Source: Anaerolineales bacterium
Lineage (GTDB): Bacteria; Chloroflexota; Anaerolineae; Anaerolineales; Villigracilaceae
Direction: 5' to 3'
Assembly: GCA_014379595.1 (NCBI GenBank)
Contig: JACMLM010000053.1
Location: forward strand, 1 to 47,205
DNA length: 47,205 nucleotides
Every line of letters begins with the position of its first letter. Within the stretch, counting starts at the first letter, position 1. The notes under the pieces are model-generated. The model saw only the letters and a list, made by a program, of their open reading frames with translations. It had not been told where the DNA came from and ran no database searches. This document shows positions 16,052-23,964 of the stretch, in pieces. A program made the position numbers and the translations under genes.

Positions 16052-16594
16052 ATGCCAGAAGCGAGTAAAGATGCAGCGATTTTGATTGCAACAAGTTATC
16101 AGGCTCTCAAACGTGCTGAAAAAGGCGATAAATCTACAGAAATTACTAATTCCATGGTAATCATATTATTTGCTGGGTTTTTTGTTGAAGAAAATCTAAA
16201 TGTAATTATCAAAGCAATGAAAAAGCATGAAGAGATGAGAAAATTTTTGGGTGGAAAGAAATACCCTGGTTTATTAGATAAAATCTCATGGTTTTACAAT
16301 GAGTATGTCGAGTTATCAAAATCTGTATCTAGAAAAGATTTGTTCAAGAAAGATACAAATGGAGATTTATTAATTTTCCAAAAACTCGAAACGAGATTTC
16401 AAGGAATCAAAGAAATTTATGAATTCCGTAATAAAGTCGCCCATGGCGAAATAAAAGCCGTTAACATAATCAAAGCTGAAAGATTGAGGAAACAAGCCAA
16501 AGCAATTGTTGACGAGTTATTTAAGATTGCCCAAAATCACGAGTTGAACATTCCACGTAACATTACTTATCAAACAGCAATAGTCAAACAATAG
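16052..16594 (+). CDS. HEPN-domain protein, possible RNase
   Basis: The 180-residue alpha-helical protein carries the HEPN signature R-x4-6-H as Arg126-NKVA-His131 in EFRNKVAHGEI, with a downstream helix of the usual type. HEPN proteins with this motif are often RNA endonucleases in toxin-antitoxin, abortive infection or CRISPR contexts; others are only RNA binders. No MNT nucleotidyltransferase or other antitoxin is adjacent. AAGGAGAGG precedes the ATG, a strong site. It lies just outside the last gatB remnant and 69 bp before asnS. A non-toxic role is equally possible. Confidence 0.7.
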   Translation: MPEASKDAAILIATSYQALKRAEKGDKSTEITNSMVIILFAGFFVEENLNVIIKAMKKHEEMRKFLGGKKYPGLLDKISWFYNEYVELSKSVSRKDLFKKDTNGDLLIFQKLETRFQGIKEIYEFRNKVAHGEIKAVNIIKAERLRKQAKAIVDELFKIAQNHELNIPRNITYQTAIVKQ

Positions 16595-16663
16595 AAACTT
16601 AGTAAAGATAAGCATCTCCTGTAATATAATTACTAAAATCAATTTACTAGAGGAAATCATCTT

Positions 16664-18007
16664 ATGGCTGAATACATCAGCGTTTCAAAAATTTCAGAGT
16701 ACGTAGAAAAAGAAGTTACTATCAAAGGCTGGGTCTACAATCGCACCGACAAAGGCAAGCTGGTCTTTTTACTTGTGCGTGATGGCTCAGGCTTCATCCA
16801 ATGTGTGGCTTTCAAAGGTGACCTCGAGCCCGAGGTCTTCGATAAGCTCGTGCGCCTGCCACAAGAGTCATCAGTCATTATCACGGGCCCAGTCCGCGAG
16901 GATAAGCGCGCGCCTGGCATCCCCGGCGGATATGAGATCGGCGTGAAGCAAATTGAGATCGTGCAAGAGGCGGGCGCAGATTATCCTATGTCGCTCAAAG
17001 ATCACGGCCCCGATTTCGCGCTCGATAATCGTCACCTGTGGATTCGGATGCAAAGTCAATGGGCGATCCTGCGCATCCGCTCCACGGTCATGGCTGCCAC
17101 GCGCGAATGGCTCGACAACAATGGCTTCATCGCAATGGATACGCCCATCCTCACGCCTGCTGCTGCCGAAGGCACAACCACTCTTTTTGAAACCGAATAT
17201 TTCGATGAAGGCAAAGCCTATCTCGCGCAAACAGGTCAACTGTATAACGAGGCGAATATTTTTGCATTCGGAAAAGTGTATTGCTTCGGTCCAACCTTCC
17301 GCGCGGAGAAATCAAAAACGCGTCGTCACTTAACTGAATTCTGGATGCTCGAACCTGAGATCGCTTTTTGCGATTTGGATGGCTTGATGGAAGTCGAAGA
17401 GCAGATGCTCACTCACATCATCCAACGCGTCCTGCGTGACCGTATGCCTGAGTTGAAATCCCTTGGGCGTGACATTTCCAAACTGGAAAAGATCGTCGGT
17501 CCCTTCCCACGCATTTCCTACGACGACGCAGCGAAGATGATCGAAGAGTTACGCGAGAAAGAAACTGACCCCGAGAAAAAAGAATTACTCGCCTTCGAAT
17601 GGGGCATGGACTTTGGCGCGCCGCACGAGACCGCCATCACCAATCAATATGAAACGCCTGTATTTGTATATGGCTATCCTTCTGCTGTAAAAGCCTTTTA
17701 CATGGAACCGTGGCCGGGCCGCCCGGAAGTCTGCAAGTCTGTAGATTTACTTGCCCCCGAAGGCTACGGCGAAATCTGCGGCGGCTCTGAGCGCATGAGT
17801 GACCACGATGCGTTACTGGCTCGCATCCGCAAAGAGAAGCTTCCTGAAGATGCTTTCAAATGGTATTTGGAATTACGTAAATATGGCTCAGTCCCCCATT
17901 CTGGTTTCGGCATGGGCACGGAACGAGTCACCTCATGGATCTGCGGCATTGAACACATCCGCGAGGCGATTGCATTCCCGAGAACGATCAAACGTGTGTA
18001 TCCGTAA
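16664..18007 (+). CDS. asnS: Asparaginyl-tRNA synthetase
   Basis: This 447-residue class II synthetase attaches Asn directly to tRNA(Asn). It has an N-terminal OB anticodon-binding domain (KEVTIKGWVYNRTDKGKLVF), motif 2 in FRAEKSKTRRHLTEFWMLEPE (written here only in its key parts: FRAEKS and RRHLTEFW), and motif 3 GFGMGTERVTSWI. The C-terminus FPRTIKRVYP is characteristic of AsnRS. The genome segment thus encodes both the direct and, by inference, the indirect route to Asn-tRNA(Asn). AGAGGAAATC precedes the ATG, and a -10-like TATAAT lies at 16625-16630. Confidence 0.95.
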   Translation: MAEYISVSKISEYVEKEVTIKGWVYNRTDKGKLVFLLVRDGSGFIQCVAFKGDLEPEVFDKLVRLPQESSVIITGPVREDKRAPGIPGGYEIGVKQIEIVQEAGADYPMSLKDHGPDFALDNRHLWIRMQSQWAILRIRSTVMAATREWLDNNGFIAMDTPILTPAAAEGTTTLFETEYFDEGKAYLAQTGQLYNEANIFAFGKVYCFGPTFRAEKSKTRRHLTEFWMLEPEIAFCDLDGLMEVEEQMLTHIIQRVLRDRMPELKSLGRDISKLEKIVGPFPRISYDDAAKMIEELREKETDPEKKELLAFEWGMDFGAPHETAITNQYETPVFVYGYPSAVKAFYMEPWPGRPEVCKSVDLLAPEGYGEICGGSERMSDHDALLARIRKEKLPEDAFKWYLELRKYGSVPHSGFGMGTERVTSWICGIEHIREAIAFPRTIKRVYP

Positions 18008-18015
18008 TATGTCAG

Positions 18016-18049
18016 ACCTGACAGGTAAAAAATCTGTCAGGTTTTTTTA
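18016..18049 (+). terminator. Intrinsic terminator after asnS
   Basis: ACCTGACAG (18016-18024) pairs with CTGTCAGGT (18034-18042) and is followed by seven T residues. It ends asnS transcription 9 bp after the stop and lies in the short gap before the FAD oxidoreductase gene. Confidence 0.85.
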
Positions 18050-18064
18050 TTCAAAGGAAAATTT

Positions 18065-19315
18065 ATGAAAATTGCCATCATCGGTTCAGGTATCGCAGGG
18101 TTAACAACTGCATGGCTGCTTGATGGATATCACGAAGTTACTTTGTTTGAAAAAAATGAGATTTTAGGCGGGCATGCCCTCACTGTTCATTTTGATATAA
18201 AAGGCAAACGCGTCTTTGCCAACCCCGCGGCTGGGTACATCACCCCAAGCATTTATCCGCGCTTTTTGCAGTTGCTCAAAATATTAAACATTAAACTGAT
18301 TTCTATCCCTGCATCTGTCACGGTTTATTCTTCGACATTGGGTCATGCAACGATGCTTACACCTCGACTATCTTTTGCACGTTTAGCGAAGCTTCTTCAT
18401 CCCAACATGTTGATGCATTTGCTTGAGCTTCAACGCACATTACTTGTCGCGCGCAAATTTGATAAAACTGATGATTGGCAAACCACACTTGAAGAATTTA
18501 TGAATCAAGAGCGTGTTTCGCAATTTGTACGCAACGAAATTATTTATCCATGGATTTCGGCAGTTGGTGAAGCCACGATTGAAGACATCAAGGGATTCTC
18601 CGCCCGCGCCGCATTGAAATATCCCGTGCATGGACAATCTGGTACGCAAGCATTTCGTCTGCAAGAATTAGAAGGTGGAATCGCATCGTATATTAAGCCT
18701 TTCGTTGATTCGCTTCAAAATACACAAGTCAAAACAAAAAGTGGAATCATTTCCATGGAAAAACAAAACGATGGATTTGTTCTGATAGATTCATCAAACA
18801 CAAAACATACGTTTGAGCATGTCATTTTTGCATCACCTGCTTGTGAAACAAAAAAGATAATAGATACATTATCCAGTGCAAGCGAATTATCAAATATTCT
18901 GTCTGGCTTTAAATACAATCCCGCCAAAATTGCTGTGCATGGTGATAGAAGTCTCATGCCACCGAATAAAGTAGATTGGTCAACTTACAACACGATGTAT
19001 GATGGAAAAAGTTGTGAAGCAACGATTTGGTGCCCAGAAGATGGTGAACGTGAATATTTCAAAAGTTGGGTCACCTTTGCGAACAAATTGCCAGAGAATT
19101 TATATAGTCTGCATGAGTTCAAACATCCATTACTAACTCCTGAGTATTATCAGTCACAGGAAAAACTCAAAGTTGTAAACGGCAAAGATAATTTATGGTT
19201 TGCAGGCAGTTATACGCAAGATATCGACTCGCACGAAAGTGGGGTTTGTTCGGCAATGGAGGTAACACAAAAATTGAATCCTGATTCACGAAATCTAAAA
19301 TTACTTCTACAATAA
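18065..19315 (+). CDS. FAD-dependent amine-oxidase-like oxidoreductase
   Basis: The 416-residue protein opens with an FAD-binding Rossmann motif (IAIIGSGIAGLTTAWLL) and VTLFEKNEILGGHALTV. It ends with a second FAD motif in DNLWFAGSYT followed by ESGVCSAMEV. This fits the COG2907-type NAD/FAD-binding proteins often encoded beside cyclopropane-fatty-acid synthase genes. No such partner is visible here, so the substrate remains open. Length is typical. AAAGGAAAA precedes the ATG. It is a single-gene unit bounded by terminators on both sides. Confidence 0.82.
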   Translation: MKIAIIGSGIAGLTTAWLLDGYHEVTLFEKNEILGGHALTVHFDIKGKRVFANPAAGYITPSIYPRFLQLLKILNIKLISIPASVTVYSSTLGHATMLTPRLSFARLAKLLHPNMLMHLLELQRTLLVARKFDKTDDWQTTLEEFMNQERVSQFVRNEIIYPWISAVGEATIEDIKGFSARAALKYPVHGQSGTQAFRLQELEGGIASYIKPFVDSLQNTQVKTKSGIISMEKQNDGFVLIDSSNTKHTFEHVIFASPACETKKIIDTLSSASELSNILSGFKYNPAKIAVHGDRSLMPPNKVDWSTYNTMYDGKSCEATIWCPEDGEREYFKSWVTFANKLPENLYSLHEFKHPLLTPEYYQSQEKLKVVNGKDNLWFAGSYTQDIDSHESGVCSAMEVTQKLNPDSRNLKLLLQ

Positions 19316-19349
19316 AAAGATATTGAAAATGTAAGTGTACCCATAAACA

Positions 19350-19386
19350 AAACTCGGAGTTCTTTAAGAACTCCGAGTTTTTATTT
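19350..19386. terminator. Bidirectional terminator between convergent genes
   Basis: AAACTCGGAGTTCTT (19350-19364) and its exact inverted copy (19366-19380) flank one unpaired T. T-rich tracts lie on both sides. It ends the FAD oxidoreductase and zinc-ribbon transcripts. The stem closely resembles the one at 19948-19980. Confidence 0.85.
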
Positions 19387-19908
19387 ACTCAATGCACTTT
19401 TTATTTCATTTAACATTTTTTCTATGTTATCTCTCGTCTCATCTGACCCGCAGCCTGCCACACCCATCCGATCCCCTTTGCCAAGGCTGATATGCAAACC
19501 CTCCCGCGCAATTTCACGTTTTGAGAACTCTTCCCACGCAAGATAGTTTCGCTTGGTTTCCACGCTCCAATCATTTTTCCAATACAGGCCCTGCCCACAG
19601 ATCGCAAACCCAACCTTGTTATTGGAACTGAAAACCGTATCATCATATAGCATGATCACTTTCTCATTTCCAGGGATGTTTAAATTAGTGACCGCACTCT
19701 TCATCCGCGCTGGGTTGATCGTGTCATCAAAGTGAATCGAATCATCACCTTGATACCGATCACAAATTTGGTAAATAGTTGTATATGTGGCATCTTGGTC
19801 AGCGCTTCTCTTTGTATGAACAGAATCGATCTTGATCGCCGCCCCACAGTTGGGGCAGTTTGGTTTATGTTCGAGGAACTGAGTTCCGCAGTAGGTGCAG
19901 GTAAACAT
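19381..19908 (-). CDS. Zinc-ribbon protein of unknown function
   Basis: The N-terminus has two CxxC knuckles, CTYC and CPNC, forming one zinc ribbon. A globular domain of about 140 residues follows, with the pattern NEKVIMLYDDTVFSSNN, GFAICGQGLYWKND and YLAWEEFSKREI. That pattern resembles PH-like domains that follow zinc ribbons in other bacteria. The length is 175 residues. No transmembrane helix is present. It is a lone gene between two nearly identical hairpin terminators, and no function can be assigned. Confidence 0.6.
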   Translation of the reverse strand: MFTCTYCGTQFLEHKPNCPNCGAAIKIDSVHTKRSADQDATYTTIYQICDRYQGDDSIHFDDTINPARMKSAVTNLNIPGNEKVIMLYDDTVFSSNNKVGFAICGQGLYWKNDWSVETKRNYLAWEEFSKREIAREGLHISLGKGDRMGVAGCGSDETRDNIEKMLNEIKSALSK

Positions 19909-19947
19909 TGATCTGCCTCATAAGTGATCTTGGCTCATTTTATTACC

Positions 19948-19985
19948 AAAACTCGGAGGTCTTAAAGACCTCCGAGTTTTTTATT
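19948..19985. terminator. Intrinsic terminator downstream of the lysozyme gene
   Basis: AAAACTCGGAGGTCTT (19948-19963) pairs exactly with 19965-19980 around one A. T-runs are present on both strands. The core ACTCGGAGnTCTT is shared with the hairpin at 19350-19380, which flanks the other end of the zinc-ribbon gene. Confidence 0.8.
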
Positions 19986-19987
19986 TA

Positions 19988-21004
19988 TTAAGGAATCACC
20001 AACACCTGACCCACTTTAATATTATTGATATTCTTAATATCGTTCGCAGAGGCAATCGCCGCAACCGTTGACCCATATTTCACTGCGATGGAAGTCAAAT
20101 TGTCTCCAGTCTGGATCGTGTGAGTCCTCTTTGAGGTTGAAGGATTGCTGCTTCCGCCTCCACCAGCTGGCCCTGAGTCTGATCCGCTTGCTTGAGGAAT
20201 TGCTACAGCCACAGGAACATTCAGAATATCCCCAGTCTTGATCAATTGCAGGTTTGCAGAGACAAGCTCGCGGATAGTCACACCATATTTATTGGCTATA
20301 GATTCAAACGAGTCACCCGCTGCCACTTTATGTGTCTTTGGTTTCTCAACACCAATATTTGAACCTGCAAATTTATATAAATCTTCCAATGTGCCGTTAA
20401 ATACATTCATATCCACTGCTGCATTGATACCGTTGACCACACCTTTATCGCTATACTGCCACATCGTCCATGCGAACCAGCCGCGCGGTAAAAATGGTTT
20501 CGCGCCATCCACATATTGATTCGGGTACTGAGCGAGCCATAGCGGATAATCCTTCGCCCAAGGTGGAGGTCCGCCGCCAGGTTGAATTAAGAAGTCTTGC
20601 AGAAAATATTGGCCTGAATAAATAATTGGCTTCTTTCCAAACGCAGCTTCCACCCTGTCCAGCCATATTTTTGCGGCGGGAACAATTTTTTCTTTTGTCA
20701 TACCGTCATTCGTTTCAAGATCAAGCACGGGAGGCAGCTCACCGTTATCTTTAACGGTCTTTACATAATCAATAAAATAATCCGCCTGTTTTTTCGCATC
20801 CACATTACAGCGGAAGAAATGATAAGCACCGCGCAAGAGTCCAGCTGATTTTGCCCCAAACCAATTATCATCAAAAGTCGGGTCCTTATACGTAATACCT
20901 TCAGTAGCTTTCGCGATCACAAATCGCTGGCCTGTCGCGCGCACTTTCGGCCAGTCAATTCCTGCATCCCAATAGGAGACGTCAATACCGGGAACGGTTG
21001 CCAT
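19988..21004 (-). CDS. GH25 lysozyme with two C-terminal LysM domains
   Basis: The 338-residue enzyme should cleave peptidoglycan (muramidase). The GH25 domain covers about 1-205, with GIDVSYWDAG at the start, the catalytic pair in LDLETND, and WQYSDKG near its end. Two LysM modules follow, THKVAAGDSFESIANKYGV and HTIQTGDNLTSIAVKYGS, separated by a Gly/Ser linker. The start is set at ATG 21004 because GGAGG lies six bases upstream. A longer upstream frame lacks support. No signal peptide is visible, so the export route is unclear. No phage genes are adjacent. Confidence 0.9.
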   Translation of the reverse strand: MATVPGIDVSYWDAGIDWPKVRATGQRFVIAKATEGITYKDPTFDDNWFGAKSAGLLRGAYHFFRCNVDAKKQADYFIDYVKTVKDNGELPPVLDLETNDGMTKEKIVPAAKIWLDRVEAAFGKKPIIYSGQYFLQDFLIQPGGGPPPWAKDYPLWLAQYPNQYVDGAKPFLPRGWFAWTMWQYSDKGVVNGINAAVDMNVFNGTLEDLYKFAGSNIGVEKPKTHKVAAGDSFESIANKYGVTIRELVSANLQLIKTGDILNVPVAVAIPQASGSDSGPAGGGGSSNPSTSKRTHTIQTGDNLTSIAVKYGSTVAAIASANDIKNINNIKVGQVLVIP

Positions 21005-21144
21005 GTTTTCCTCCATATATAGTAGTTTGGATACAACATTTACAGCGTAGCACAAATCTTTTATAAAAGCAAACAGACTTTTCAAACTTGCAATCCAGCA
21101 AATTAATTTTGCACTTTCCTTGCACCGTTGAGTATGGTATAAGA

Positions 21145-21320
21145 CTCATAGCCCTGCTGTGTTCGTGATATTGTCTTCACGTTCTGAGCCAATACATAAT
21201 AATAAGGGTCCTTAACTTAATAGAAATAACGCGATAGGCCTGAGCCAAGGCGGCGTTTCTAGGTAGGGAACCCACCTGCACTTGCAGGTTCATAACCTGG
21301 CAGTACACGGCATAAGCGGG
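21145..21320 (+). ncRNA. ssrS: 6S RNA
   Basis: The segment carries the bacterial 6S RNA landmarks in order. CCTGCTGTGTTCGTGA near the 5' end matches the conserved TGTTCG region. TTCTGAGCCAATA at about 21195-21207 matches the CTGAGCCGATA block of E. coli 6S RNA. A large internal bubble and a returning 3' strand (GGCAGTACACGGCAT) can close on the 5' ATAGCC end. An extended -10, TGG-TATAAG (21135-21143), lies just upstream and a terminator just downstream. 6S RNA mimics an open promoter and sequesters housekeeping RNA polymerase. The ends are estimates. Confidence 0.82.
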
Positions 21321-21327
21321 GTTCTCT

Positions 21328-21360
21328 CCCCTCTCCTACTCAGGAGAGGGGATTTATTTT
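21328..21360 (+). terminator. Intrinsic terminator of the 6S RNA
   Basis: CCCCTCTCCT (21328-21337) and AGGAGAGGGG (21342-21351) pair around ACTC and are followed by ATTTATTTTT. It runs into the 3' end of the convergent amine-oxidase gene. Confidence 0.85.
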
Positions 21361-22769
21361 TCCTGATGGATTGCCAGCGCCGCACGCAAACCAGATTCAA
21401 AAGCACCCTGGATCCAGGCATGATAAAGCGATGCATGTTCACCTGCAAAATGGATTCTTCCCTCTGGCTTGACAATTTCATCATGGAGCAGCGTTTGCTG
21501 ACCAGGGTCAAATAACGCGAAAGCACCGCCTGCATACGGGTCATCGTGCCACATATGTGACGCACCCGCTTCAAACTCCGCTGTGATCTGGGGATGGATT
21601 ACTGCGACATTTTCCAACGCCTGTTCAATTCTTTCATGCGGAGCTAACGACCCCCATCTTTGTGCATCTTCAGACCATGTATAACTTGCCAGCAAAATTC
21701 CGCGGCCTGTTTCCTTGCCATAATTTGTGTAAAACAAATTACGTATGGCAAGATCGGTCACCGTGCCGCCACCATAGATACCTTCATCCGTTTCCCAGAA
21801 ACGACTCTTTGTCTGAAAGAATATTTTTGCAGAGGCATCATAGTGCAATTGTCGGATCGCGCGTTGTTTGGCACGTGAAAAAGGCTGGAGCACCTCCACG
21901 TGACGCAAAACAGGAAACGGGACAGTTATGATCGCGTAATCTCCGCGAATGTTGAAGCCGCCTGCCCGTGTATGGTAATGGATGACAACTTCATCGGGAG
22001 TCTGATCGATGGCGATCATCTTCGCACCGTAGCGAATATGTGACCCCACAACAGGCAGAAAAGCATGAGATAAGTTATCCATCCCGCCCGCGATCTGGCA
22101 CATGTTCGTATAATAGTTTCCGCCATCTTCTCGAAACAACTCAAGAAACGATGAATTCATCACAGACTCTTGATTGTTGAGCAGGCCGAACATTTCGATC
22201 ATGCCTTCAGACCAGCCGTTGAGTTCAAGAAATTCACGAACACAATATTGATCGTATTGAGCAATGACTTCATCCCAGCCATCGCTCTCCACCTTTTTAA
22301 CAAGCGGACGGATTAATTCCTCCCAAAGATCACCCGCAAGCCTGCCTTTTTCCTTCTCGGAAATCGCAAAACCCATCAGCTCTGGGTCCGCTTGAACTGC
22401 CATCATACGATGGCTCGTGCCGCCAACGTGCACATAAGTTTGCGGATTGCCCATCATAAAGTCTGTGGTTTGTAATCCAAACTTTTCAATATATGCCATC
22501 GTAAGCGCATGTGCACGTGGAATACGCATTGCGCCTGCTTCAGCATATAAACCCTGTGCAAACGGCTCTCGCAAAGTATAGATCCGCCCACCAACACGAT
22601 GCTGCGCCTCAAGAATTTGCACATCATGTCCAGCTTTGATTAATTCATAACCCGCCGAAAGGCCCGTAAGTCCTGCGCCCACAATAATTACTTTCTTTGG
22701 CTTGCCACTATCTAATATCCCCTGTTTTACTACATCAACATAATCTTGAATGGAATTCTCAAAAGTCAT
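21354..22769 (-). CDS. Flavin monoamine oxidase / L-amino-acid oxidase-like protein
   Basis: The 471-residue flavoenzyme has the FAD dinucleotide motif VIIVGAGLTGLSAGYELIKAG (key part VGAGLTGLSAG, about 28-38), then LEAQHRVGGRIYT and AEAGAMRIP. The C-terminal motif is GRIHFAGEHASLYHAWIQGA. AGAMRIP and the C-terminal aromatic pattern resemble bacterial and snake L-amino-acid oxidases more than polyamine oxidases. It would convert an amine or amino acid to a keto or imino product with hydrogen peroxide. There is no signal peptide. AGGAGGCAGGC precedes the ATG. It is convergent with the 6S RNA gene. Confidence 0.85.
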   Translation of the reverse strand: MTFENSIQDYVDVVKQGILDSGKPKKVIIVGAGLTGLSAGYELIKAGHDVQILEAQHRVGGRIYTLREPFAQGLYAEAGAMRIPRAHALTMAYIEKFGLQTTDFMMGNPQTYVHVGGTSHRMMAVQADPELMGFAISEKEKGRLAGDLWEELIRPLVKKVESDGWDEVIAQYDQYCVREFLELNGWSEGMIEMFGLLNNQESVMNSSFLELFREDGGNYYTNMCQIAGGMDNLSHAFLPVVGSHIRYGAKMIAIDQTPDEVVIHYHTRAGGFNIRGDYAIITVPFPVLRHVEVLQPFSRAKQRAIRQLHYDASAKIFFQTKSRFWETDEGIYGGGTVTDLAIRNLFYTNYGKETGRGILLASYTWSEDAQRWGSLAPHERIEQALENVAVIHPQITAEFEAGASHMWHDDPYAGGAFALFDPGQQTLLHDEIVKPEGRIHFAGEHASLYHAWIQGAFESGLRAALAIHQEK

Positions 22770-22982
22770 GCCTGCCTCCTGTAAAATTATGAGTACATCT
22801 TATCCATAAAACAAGCAAAACACAATCACCCATTTTGTACTTGACTATACTTGTCAGCCGTGCTTATAGTCACCGCCGTTATAATATAAGCCTGTATTTT
22901 TATAAAGGAAAAAATGAGCAAGAATCGGGTAGCTGCTATGAATGACAACCAATACAATCTCCTACATCAAAAGGAGATAAAT

Positions 22983-23873
22983 ATGGAATCCACTTTTAGA
23001 ATGACACCAAACGAAACTCTCGAAGATTCGCAACACTATCAACTCATCGAACGGGCAATTCAATATATCGAAACCAATGTAAACCGCCAGCCCGAATTGG
23101 ATGAAATCGCCTCAGCCATTGGCTTAAGCGAATATCACTTTCAGCGCTTGTTCACTAGTTGGACAGGGATTAGTCCAAAACGCTTCATGCAGTTTCTTAC
23201 AAAAGAACATGCAAAAGAATTACTCAACCAGTCTGAGAACTTGCTGGACACCACGCATCAAGTTGGGCTTTCAAGTTTGGGGCGCCTGCATGATCTTTTT
23301 GTAACCACCGAAGCTGTGACACCGGGTGAATATAAATCTGGCGGCGCTGGATTAACCATTCACTATGGAATTCATCCCACGCCGTTTGGCAAATGTCTCA
23401 TCGCAACCACCGAACGCGGCATCTGCAATCTCAGTTTTGTTAATGCAAGTGAAGGTCAGATGATTGACAATTTGGTCGCAGGCTGGAAGCAGGCAAAGAT
23501 GGTCGAGGACTACAAATCCACTGCATCACTTGTCACGCGCATCTTCTCTGACCTTGAAACTGATTCGCCTCTCAAGATTCATCTGCGCGGGACAAATTTT
23601 CAGATTAAAGTTTGGGAAGCATTACTTAGCATTCCTACAGGCTCATTGACAACTTATGAACACATCGCACGCCAGATCGGCAAACCAAAAGCATTGCGTG
23701 CTGTCGGCACCGCCGTTGGACATAACCCGATTGCATACTTGATCCCATGTCATCGGGTGATACGCAAGAACGGGGATTTTGGAAATTATCTTTACGGCTC
23801 AGCTCGCAAGAAAGTTATCTTGGCACACGAATATGTCACTGCGAACGGTTCACTTGAAGCAGTATCGATATAG
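22983..23873 (+). CDS. Ada-like AraC regulator fused to O6-methylguanine-DNA methyltransferase
   Basis: The protein combines an AraC helix-turn-helix domain (PELDEIASAIGLSEYHFQRLF, then SPKRFMQFLTKEHAKELL) with a C-terminal Ogt/MGMT domain. The suicide cysteine is in PCHRVIRKNGD. It repairs O6-methylguanine by transfer to that cysteine. It lacks the N-terminal Ada domain that repairs methylphosphotriesters and switches Ada on, so induction must work differently, if at all. AAGGAGAT before ATG 22983 favours this start (296 residues). An upstream in-frame ATG at 22914 also has a modest site and would add 23 residues. Confidence 0.88.
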   Translation: MESTFRMTPNETLEDSQHYQLIERAIQYIETNVNRQPELDEIASAIGLSEYHFQRLFTSWTGISPKRFMQFLTKEHAKELLNQSENLLDTTHQVGLSSLGRLHDLFVTTEAVTPGEYKSGGAGLTIHYGIHPTPFGKCLIATTERGICNLSFVNASEGQMIDNLVAGWKQAKMVEDYKSTASLVTRIFSDLETDSPLKIHLRGTNFQIKVWEALLSIPTGSLTTYEHIARQIGKPKALRAVGTAVGHNPIAYLIPCHRVIRKNGDFGNYLYGSARKKVILAHEYVTANGSLEAVSI

Positions 23874-23964
23874 TTTGAGATTGCTTCGGACAAAGAACAA
23901 GAACGTCCTCGCAACACTTGCGCCGCACACAAGTGCAGGTGTGACATGAAATAAAAAGGAAAAA

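Noticed and set aside
19988-21004. GH25-LysM lysozyme as a prophage marker
   Set aside because: No holin, terminase, integrase or structural phage genes nearby; LysM-GH25 enzymes are also common in cellular genomes.
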